Origin: JBGPIT01 sp041485125 | GTDB lineage: Bacteria > Desulfobacterota > Binatia > UTPRO1 | DNA: 5,288 nucleotides | Reading direction: 5' to 3' | Assembly (NCBI GenBank): GCA_041485125.1 | Contig: JBGPIT010000369.1 | Coordinates: 1-5,288, forward strand | Part shown: positions 1 to 4,390 of the stretch, piece after piece | How positions within the stretch are numbered: the stretch's first letter is position 1 | Layout of the letters: every line of letters begins with the position of its first letter | Program-made: the position numbers and the translations under genes | Notes under the pieces: model-generated | The model's database searches: none | Seen by the model: the letters and a program-made list of their open reading frames with translations, nothing else | What the model was told of the DNA's origin: nothing

Positions 1-369
1 GGCGAAGAAGTTGGTGATCGCGCCGAGCGCGATGACGAGATGGTCGTAGGGAAGGGCGTGGGTGTGGGCGTCGGACCCGTGCGCCACCTCGACGGTGCGC
101 TGCACGAGGTCGATGCCGCGCACGTCGCCGTCGAAGAACTGGACGCGCTTCAAGAGCTTGCGGACCGGGCTCACGATCGCGGTCACGTCGAGGTCGCTCG
201 CCGCCACCTCGTGCAGCATCGGCGTGAAGAGAAAGAAGTTCTCACGGTTGATGATGGTGACGTCGACCGGCGCCTGCGCGCCGAGCCGGCGCTCGAGCTC
301 GATCGCCGCGTAGACGCCGCTGAACCCGCCGCCGACGATCAACACTTGCTTGCGCGTGACGTCCGTCAT
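1..369 (-). CDS. Type II NADH:quinone oxidoreductase-like FAD-dependent enzyme (N-terminal part)
   Basis: Partial gene: 123 residues are in the window and the rest lies beyond the left edge. Such enzymes are usually about 400-450 residues. They are single-subunit, FAD-containing peripheral membrane proteins that pass electrons from NADH to quinone without pumping protons. The protein starts MTDVTRKQVLIVGGGFSG. Strand beta-1 is followed by the dinucleotide-binding GGGFSG loop (residues 13-18), then NRENFFLFTPMLHEVAAS (41-58), a stretch typical of NDH-2-like proteins, and LVIALGAITNFF (111-122), the usual second FAD-contact strand. The ATG at 369 is chosen because the Rossmann strand begins a few residues later, as is normal. 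Only a weak AGGG lies just upstream, so the ribosome site is poor. It is transcribed away from the small Cys-rich gene. The NADH-binding half and the membrane-anchoring tail cannot be seen, so a related FAD/NAD(P) oxidoreductase is not excluded. Confidence 0.88.
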   Translation of the reverse strand, partial: MTDVTRKQVLIVGGGFSGVYAAIELERRLGAQAPVDVTIINRENFFLFTPMLHEVAASDLDVTAIVSPVRKLLKRVQFFDGDVRGIDLVQRTVEVAHGSDAHTHALPYDHLVIALGAITNFFA

Positions 370-461
370 GGCCCTGAGATGCCGGAAGCCCGGTTCCGTT
401 GCGGTTCCAATCCGATCTCCGCACGCGGTCCGTAGTGGAGGCGGCGACGAGCATCGTCTGT

Positions 462-473
462 CAACCCGGGTTG
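462..473. promoter_or_regulatory. Perfect 12-bp palindrome, possible operator
   Basis: CAACCCGGGTTG is a perfect inverted repeat with no spacer, lying about 83 bases upstream of the Cys-rich peptide start and 93 bases from the NDH-2-like start. It overlaps the only -35-like elements seen on either strand (TGTCAACC on plus, TTGACA on minus). A dimeric regulator site is possible. Short GC-rich palindromes also arise by chance in DNA of this composition, so function is unproven. Confidence 0.3.
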
Positions 474-543
474 CATCCCATCCCGGTATTCCGGCATCAG
501 AGCGGCCAGACACCACGGGCGCCGCCATGCGCGCCCTCAACTG

Positions 544-550
544 AAAGGAG
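544..550 (+). promoter_or_regulatory. Strong ribosome binding site of the Cys-rich peptide gene
   Basis: AAAGGAG is followed by a five-base spacer (TCACC) and the ATG at 556. It is the clearest Shine-Dalgarno sequence in the window. It fixes the start of the small gene and suggests high translation. Confidence 0.85.
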
Positions 551-555
551 TCACC

Positions 556-831
556 ATGAAGTCGATGACGAAGGGGATGCTGATTGCGAGCGCGGCGGCG
601 AGCCTGCTGATGTCCGGGTCGATCAACGCGATCGCCAGCGACAAGAAGGGCGGCGACGTCTACTGCGAGGGCATCAATTCCTGCAAAGGGCAGGGCGCCT
701 GCGCCGGCGCCGGCAACAGCTGCGCCGGCAAGAACAGCTGCAAGGGCACCGGCATCGTGAAGAGCACCAAGGACGAGTGCGACGCCAAGCACGGCAAGAT
801 CGTGCCCGATCCGCACGAAGACGCGAAGTAA
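556..831 (+). CDS. Secreted Cys-rich repeat peptide, bufferin-like (putative MNIO/DUF692 substrate family)
   Basis: A 91-residue exported peptide. Residues 1-27 form a Sec signal peptide: two lysines near the start, a hydrophobic core (LIASAAASLLMSG) and a predicted cut after AIA at residue 27. The mature part has six cysteines (37, 43, 49, 56, 62, 75). The first five sit in degenerate repeats of the type NSCKG/NSCAGKNSCKG at spacings of 6, 6, 7 and 6; the last is in KDECDAKHGK. The layout resembles the small DUF2282/BUF-type precursors called bufferins, whose cysteines are modified by MNIO (DUF692) enzymes and which bind copper in the periplasm. That assignment rests on resemblance only. No DUF692 or DUF2063 gene is in the window: the next gene downstream is convergent and the one upstream is divergent, so the gene appears monocistronic here. 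An unmodified periplasmic metal-binding or disulfide-bonded peptide is the alternative. That it is a real gene is well supported by the ribosome site and signal peptide. Confidence 0.85.
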   Translation: MKSMTKGMLIASAAASLLMSGSINAIASDKKGGDVYCEGINSCKGQGACAGAGNSCAGKNSCKGTGIVKSTKDECDAKHGKIVPDPHEDAK

Positions 832-843
832 ACCCCGCCGCAC

Positions 844-873
844 ACGACCCCCCGGCGACCTGCCGGGGGTCGT
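844..873. terminator. GC-rich hairpin between convergent genes, possible terminator
   Basis: The arms ACGACCCCCCGGC and GCCGGGGGTCGT pair almost fully, with one extra C bulged, around the loop GACCT. The hairpin lies 13 bases after the stop of the Cys-rich peptide gene and 28 bases beyond the end of the TVP38 gene that converges on it, so it could serve both. Neither side carries a good T tract (plus side CACTCCC), so it is not a textbook Rho-independent terminator. It may act by stem strength or protect a 3' end. Confidence 0.6.
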
Positions 874-900
874 CACTCCCCAGCAGCGCTTCGTCGTACC

Positions 901-1644
901 CTACTCGGTGGCGTTCGCTTCCTTCAGCGCACGGCGCGCGGTGCGTGTGACGATCGTCGTCACTACCACCGTCGCGACCAGGCCGAGGACCAGCACCGCG
1001 TAGTAGCCGGCGTTCTTCTCGACCGGCGCGCCGCCGGCGAGCGCCGCGACGTCGCCGGCGAGCTTGCCGTAGTACACGTAGAGCAACGTCCCCGGGAGCA
1101 TGCCGATCGACGCGATCAGGTAGTCGGCGAAGCGGACCTGCGTCAGGCCGAGGGCGTAGTTGAGGAGCGTGAACGGGAAGGCCGGCGAGAGGCGCAGCAA
1201 GAAGACGATGCGCCGGCCTTGCGCGGCGACGGCGCGGTCGATCGCGGCGAAGCGCGGGTTGCCGGCGAGCCGGCGCTCGATCGCACGGCGCGCGACGTTG
1301 CGGGCGACGAGAAACGCGAGCGCGGAGCCGAGCGTCGCCGCGATGAAGACGTAGATCGTTCCTTTCAGCAGGCCGAAGATCGCCCCGGCCGCGAGGGTCA
1401 GGATCGAGCCCGGCACGAAGGCGACGACCGCGGCCGCGTAGCCGAGGATGAAGACGACGGGTCCCCACGGCCCGAGGCCTTCGACCCAGGCGGCGAACCG
1501 CGGCAGGTACCCGCCGGCGACGCGGCCGAGCGCGAGCAGAGCCGCCACGACGGCGACGCCGATGAGGATCCGTACGGCGATGGCCGGACCTCCGCGTGAG
1601 TCGGGATGCTGCGACACGCGCCGGAGTGTCGCACGAAACGGCAC
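901..1644 (-). CDS. TVP38/TMEM64 family (SNARE-associated, DedA-like) membrane protein, copy 1
   Basis: Integral inner-membrane protein of 247 residues as drawn. The family has reentrant loops and is linked to lipid or small-ion transport, but the substrate here is unknown. Segments visible: TM1 about 24-42, a hydrophobic stretch about 60-78, the reentrant-loop signature FVPGSILTLAAGAIFG (76-91), GSALAFLVAR (106-115), FLLRLSPAFPFTLLNYALG (148-166), GMLPGTLLYVYYGKLAGD (181-198) and a last TM about 213-233 with a basic tail. It is the downstream gene of a tandem pair, 32 bases after its paralogue. The start is uncertain. The GTG at 1644 lacks a Shine-Dalgarno, as does the GTG at codon 10. The only good site, GGAGG (1593-1589), lies seven bases before an ATC codon (1581, residue 22), giving a possible 226-residue product beginning just before TM1. 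Family assignment is firm; the start and role are not. Confidence 0.9.
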   Translation of the reverse strand: MPFRATLRRVSQHPDSRGGPAIAVRILIGVAVVAALLALGRVAGGYLPRFAAWVEGLGPWGPVVFILGYAAAVVAFVPGSILTLAAGAIFGLLKGTIYVFIAATLGSALAFLVARNVARRAIERRLAGNPRFAAIDRAVAAQGRRIVFLLRLSPAFPFTLLNYALGLTQVRFADYLIASIGMLPGTLLYVYYGKLAGDVAALAGGAPVEKNAGYYAVLVLGLVATVVVTTIVTRTARRALKEANATE

Positions 1645-1676
1645 GGGGGCGTAGCGCGGCGGCGCGGCGAGCGGAG

Positions 1677-2420
1677 TCAGACGTCGGCGTTGCGGCGGAG
1701 GGCGTTTCGAGCCACCCGCGCGACCAGCATCGTCGCCAAGATCGTCGCCACCAGTCCGACCGCCGACAGCGCTTGCGAGAGCGGACCGGTCGTCACGGGC
1801 ACGCCGCTCGCGAGCGCGGCGACGTCGCCGGTGAGCTTGCCGTAGTAGACGTAGGCGATCGTGCCGGGGATCATGCCGACGGACGCGACCAGGTAGTCGC
1901 GGAAGCGGATCTCGGTCAGGCCGAGCGCGTAGTTGAGGAAGCAGAAGGGGAAGATCGGCGCCAGGCGCAAGAGAAAGACGATCTTCAGGCCTTCACCCGA
2001 GATGGCGCGGTCGATGGCCAGGAAACGCGGGTGGCGTCCGAGCCTGCGCTCGAACGTCCGCCGCGCGAGTCGGCGCGAGAGCAGGAACGCCACCGCGCCG
2101 CCCAACGTCTCACCGAGAAAGACGTACGCGGTGCCCTCGGGCACCCCGAAGACCGCGCCGGCCGCGAGCGTCAGCAGAGCACCCGGAATGAACGCGACGG
2201 TCCCGATCGCGTAGCCCGCGACGAAGACGACCGGACCCCACACCCCGAGCTGCTCGATCCAGAGCGCGAAGCGTACCAGGTAGGGATGGAGCCCTCCCAT
2301 CAGGACCATCACGGCGGCGATGCCTGCGGCGGCGAACAGCACCCCGCGGCGCGAACGGCCCGGTGTGGCGTCGCCGGCCGCGGCGGTGGGCGGCGTCGGC
2401 GCCGCGTCCGAGGAGGACAT
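1677..2420 (-). CDS. TVP38/TMEM64 family (SNARE-associated, DedA-like) membrane protein, copy 2
   Basis: Integral membrane protein of 247 residues, the upstream member of the tandem pair. A Ser/Ala/Pro-rich cytoplasmic leader (1-24, MSSSDAAPTPPTAAAGDATP...) precedes TM1 (about 26-45). Then come WGPVVFVAGYAIG (61-73), the reentrant signature FIPGALLTLAAGAVFG (77-92), GGAVAFLLSRRLAR (107-120), FLLRLAPIFPFCFLNYALG (149-167), GMIPGTIAYVYYGKLTGD (182-199) and a final TM about 216-235 with a basic end. By eye well over half of the core matches copy 1. The ATG at 2420 is used, with an in-frame GTG at 2423 directly before it; neither has a clear Shine-Dalgarno. It is divergent from the aquaporin gene and probably shares a control region of about 66 bases with it. 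The reading continues open upstream to 2717, but that part lies antisense to the aquaporin and is not coding. Substrate unknown. Confidence 0.92.
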   Translation of the reverse strand: MSSSDAAPTPPTAAAGDATPGRSRRGVLFAAAGIAAVMVLMGGLHPYLVRFALWIEQLGVWGPVVFVAGYAIGTVAFIPGALLTLAAGAVFGVPEGTAYVFLGETLGGAVAFLLSRRLARRTFERRLGRHPRFLAIDRAISGEGLKIVFLLRLAPIFPFCFLNYALGLTEIRFRDYLVASVGMIPGTIAYVYYGKLTGDVAALASGVPVTTGPLSQALSAVGLVATILATMLVARVARNALRRNADV

Positions 2421-2486
2421 CACAATCGGATGCCGCACGCGGCCGCGGCGCGCAACCGCGCAGGCTCGGCGAGCATCGTAGCGGCG
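2421..2486. promoter_or_regulatory. Short divergent control region between TVP38 copy 2 and the aquaporin operon
   Basis: Only 66 bases separate the two chosen start codons, and only 9 if the aquaporin started at the upstream ATG (2430). Both promoters must lie here or inside the opposing genes. No recognisable -10/-35 box is visible. A 10-bp GC palindrome CGCGGCCGCG (2438-2447) is present but is not informative at this base composition. Confidence 0.35.
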
Positions 2487-3314
2487 ATGCGACGCGCGCT
2501 GGCATGCCACTGGCCCGAGTACCTGATCGAAGCGGCGTTGCTCGGTGCCTTCATGATCTCCGCATGCGTCTTCGGCACGCTCCTCGGCCATCCCGCGTCG
2601 CCCCTCCGCCACGCCCTCGCCGATCCCTTCCTGCGCCGCGCGCTCATGGGGATCGCGATGGGCTCGACGGCGATCGCGCTGGTCTACTCTCCCTTGGGGA
2701 AGCAGTCGGGCGCGCACTTCAATCCGTCGGTGACGCTCACCTTCTTCCGGCTCGGCAAGATCGCGCCGTGGGATGCGGTGTTCTACGTCCTCGCGCAGTT
2801 CGCCGGCGGCGTCGCCGGCGTCGTGATCGCTGCGACCGTGCTCGGCGGCGCCGTCGCCGCGCCCGAAGTGCGCTACGTCGTCACCGCGCCGGGCGAGCTC
2901 GGTCTCGCGGCGGCCTTCGTCGCCGAGGTCGTGATCTCGTTCGTCTTGATGAGCGTGGTTCTACAGATGTCGAACTCGCGGCGCTTCGCGGCGTGGACTG
3001 GGGTGCTGAGCGGCATGCTGGTCGCGAGCTACATCACCTTCGAGGCGCCGATCTCGGGGATGAGCATGAACCCGGCGCGGACGTTCGCGTCGGCGGTTCC
3101 AGCCGGCTTCTGGATGGCGCTCTGGATCTACTTCGTCGCGCCGCCGATCGGCATGCTCGCGGCGGCCGAGGTCTACGTTCGGCGACGCGGCACGGTCACG
3201 TGCGCCAAGCTCCACAATCGGAACGACAAGCGCTGCATCTTCCGCTGTGGCTACCGCGACGCGGGCCGGGTCGCAGAGCCGGTGCGCTTCGTCGCGTCGG
3301 CAGCGCGGTCATGA
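2487..3314 (+). CDS. Aquaporin / MIP-family channel with NPS and NPA boxes and a Cys-bearing C-terminal tail
   Basis: Membrane channel of 275 residues for water or small neutral solutes. The MIP fold is clear: six hydrophobic helices in two halves. The first half carries SGAHFNPSVT (NPS at 79-81, replacing NPA) and the second carries SGMSMNPARTF (NPA at 195-197, filter arginine R198). By alignment to AQP1, the other filter positions would be about I183 (His in water channels) and M192, both bulky and hydrophobic, so a strict water channel is doubtful. After the last helix is a basic tail with cysteines at 239, 250 and 254 (TCAKLHNRNDKRCIFRCGY), which I believe recurs in a bacterial aquaporin subgroup but cannot check. 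ATG 2487 is preferred. ATG 2430 is in frame but leaves 9 bases to the divergent TVP38 start and adds an Ala-rich non-membrane extension. Neither start has a strong ribosome site. The stop TGA overlaps the next ATG (ATGA, 3311-3314). Confidence 0.93.
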   Translation: MRRALACHWPEYLIEAALLGAFMISACVFGTLLGHPASPLRHALADPFLRRALMGIAMGSTAIALVYSPLGKQSGAHFNPSVTLTFFRLGKIAPWDAVFYVLAQFAGGVAGVVIAATVLGGAVAAPEVRYVVTAPGELGLAAAFVAEVVISFVLMSVVLQMSNSRRFAAWTGVLSGMLVASYITFEAPISGMSMNPARTFASAVPAGFWMALWIYFVAPPIGMLAAAEVYVRRRGTVTCAKLHNRNDKRCIFRCGYRDAGRVAEPVRFVASAARS

Positions 3315-4390
3315 TCGAGCGCGACGACCGGCGTGCGTGCGAGCGGGTGCTCCTGCTCGCGATCGTCCTCGCGTTCCTCGCGAGCTTCGGCTGCGCCGCG
3401 CCGCCCGCGCACCGCGCGACCGACGCGCGCGGCGCAGACGCGGTCGCGCTCGCCGGGTCCGCACACGCTCTGGAGCCGCCGCCGCCGCTCGCCGTCGTCA
3501 CGGCGGTCGGCACCGTCGGCATGACCGTCGGGGATCTCGATCGATCGGTCGGCTTCTACACCACCGTCCTCGGATTCGAGCGGGTGCCGGAGGCGGCGTC
3601 CGCAGGCGACGAGAGCTGCCGTCGCACCGAAGGGCACCGTGTGCGGCTCCGGCTCGGCGACGAGATCCTGGAGCTGACGCAGTACGCGCGTCCGGGCCGC
3701 CCGGTTCCCGCCGACTCGCGCAGCCTCGACGGTTGGTTCCAGCACGTCGCGATCATCGTGAGCGACATCGACCGCGCGTACCAGCGCCTCCAGGCGCATC
3801 ACGTGCGCGCCACCACCGTCGGCCCGCCGCAGCGGCTTCCCGACTCGAACCCGCCGGCTGCGGGCATCGCGGCGTACTATTTCAAGGATCCCGACGGGCA
3901 CCCGCTCGAGATCCTGCATTTCCCTGCCGACAAGGGCGCGCCGAAGTGGCACCGTGGCACGGATGCGCTCTTCCTCGGCATCGATCACACCGCGATCGTC
4001 GTTCGTGATACCGAGCGCAGTCTGCGCTTCTATCGAGACACCCTGGGCATGCGCGTCACCGGCGGCAGCGTGAATCTCGGCAGCGAGCAAGAGCATCTGA
4101 GCGGCGTGCCAGGCGCGCGGGTCGAGATCACGAGTCTGCACGCGGCCAACGGGCCGGGCATCGAGCTGCTCGAGTATCTCGCCCCGCGCGGCGGACGTCC
4201 GCTGCCCGCCGACGTGCGCGTGACCGACCTGTTCCACTGGGAAACCGTTCTCGTCACCGCCGACGCCGACGCCGGCGCCGCCGCGGCGCGGGTCGGTGCC
4301 GTCAAGCCGCAGATCGCGCGAGCGTTCGACGTCCGCGACCCTGACGGTCACGTCATGCGCCTCATCGAGGAGAACGAGTCATGCCGATGA
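3311..4390 (+). CDS. Exported protein with two glyoxalase/bleomycin-resistance (VOC) domains
   Basis: A 359-residue protein. Residues 1-28 look like an export signal: a charged start, hydrophobic core LLLAIVLAFLASF, then C28 in SFGCAAPP. This could be a lipoprotein site, although Phe at -2 is not ideal; otherwise it is a Sec signal. An Ala/Pro-rich linker (29-62) leads to four beta-alpha-beta modules that form two VOC domains. Domain 1 (about 65-205) has VGDLDRSVGFYTTVLGFE, ELTQY, WFQHVAIIVSDIDRAY and the end motif DPDGHPLEILHF. Domain 2 (about 221-353) has IDHTAIVVRDTERSLRFY, GIELLEYL and DPDGHVMRLIEE. Expected metal ligands are partly kept: E121, H145 and E200 in domain 1 (T68 where His is usual), H226, E285 and H309 in domain 2 (R350 where Glu is usual). 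VOC proteins include dioxygenases, isomerases, lyases and binding proteins, so the reaction cannot be named. The gene overlaps the aquaporin by 4 bases and the glucosidase by 10. Confidence 0.9.
   Translation: MIERDDRRACERVLLLAIVLAFLASFGCAAPPAHRATDARGADAVALAGSAHALEPPPPLAVVTAVGTVGMTVGDLDRSVGFYTTVLGFERVPEAASAGDESCRRTEGHRVRLRLGDEILELTQYARPGRPVPADSRSLDGWFQHVAIIVSDIDRAYQRLQAHHVRATTVGPPQRLPDSNPPAAGIAAYYFKDPDGHPLEILHFPADKGAPKWHRGTDALFLGIDHTAIVVRDTERSLRFYRDTLGMRVTGGSVNLGSEQEHLSGVPGARVEITSLHAANGPGIELLEYLAPRGGRPLPADVRVTDLFHWETVLVTADADAGAAAARVGAVKPQIARAFDVRDPDGHVMRLIEENESCR
4368..4373 (+). promoter_or_regulatory. Ribosome binding site of the glucosidase gene, inside the VOC gene
   Basis: AGGAGA lies seven bases before ATG 4381, within the last codons of the VOC gene. 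The spacing is good for 4381 and too long for the in-frame ATG at 4387 that forms an ATGA overlap with the VOC stop, so it decides the start at 4381. Confidence 0.7.

Larger units (their letters stand above)
370..555. promoter_or_regulatory. Divergent intergenic region between the NDH-2-like gene and the Cys-rich peptide gene
   Basis: These 186 bases separate two divergently transcribed genes and must hold the promoters of both. I see no convincing sigma-70 -10/-35 pair. On the plus strand, TGTCAACC (459-466) lies 17 bases before CGGTA (484-488), which loosely resembles an ECF-sigma promoter layout and would leave a leader of roughly 60 bases before the peptide gene. On the minus strand, TTGACA (464-459) looks like a -35 box but has no AT-rich -10 at a proper distance. 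Short ORFs crossing this stretch look like shadows. Confidence 0.45.

Noticed and set aside
40..435. Plus-strand open frames over the left edge (131 and 83 codons)
   Set aside because: They lie antisense to the NDH-2-like gene, whose Rossmann and NDH-2 motifs are unmistakable.
668..750. Repeats in the Cys-rich gene as a nucleotide repeat array or CRISPR
   Set aside because: The similarity follows the NSCKG-type codons of the protein; there are no constant repeats with unique spacers.
399..950. A 183-codon plus-strand frame overlapping the Cys-rich peptide gene
   Set aside because: It is a Arg/Gln-rich shadow in another frame, without a ribosome site or domain; the 556-831 frame has both a signal peptide and a strong ribosome site.
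674..1468. A 264-codon minus-strand frame across TVP38 copy 1 and the Cys-rich gene
   Set aside because: Arg-rich translation without domains; it overlaps two well-supported genes in other frames.
2438..2447. CGCGGCCGCG palindrome in the divergent region as an operator
   Set aside because: Self-complementary GC runs of this length are common by chance in such DNA, and no second copy or flanking promoter box supports it.
1596..2486. Upstream extension of the aquaporin frame to 1596 (572 codons in total)
   Set aside because: The first 278 codons or so are Arg/Glu/Asp-rich shadow sequence antisense to the TVP38 genes. MIP homology starts only after about 2490.
2421..2717. Extension of TVP38 copy 2 upstream to 2717 (346 codons)
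   Set aside because: The extra 99 residues are antisense to the aquaporin and resemble nothing; the Ser/Ala-rich leader plus TM1 after 2420 is a normal N-terminus.
2363..3310. Upstream extension of the VOC frame through the aquaporin gene (675 codons in total)
   Set aside because: This part is out-of-frame aquaporin sequence giving an Arg-rich translation. The coupled ATG at 3311 is followed directly by an export signal.
3251..4351. A 366-codon open frame on the minus strand across the VOC gene
   Set aside because: It is antisense to a gene with clear VOC motifs, is dominated by Arg/Ala/Gly/Asp/Val with no recognisable domain, and is expected from high-GC codon bias.
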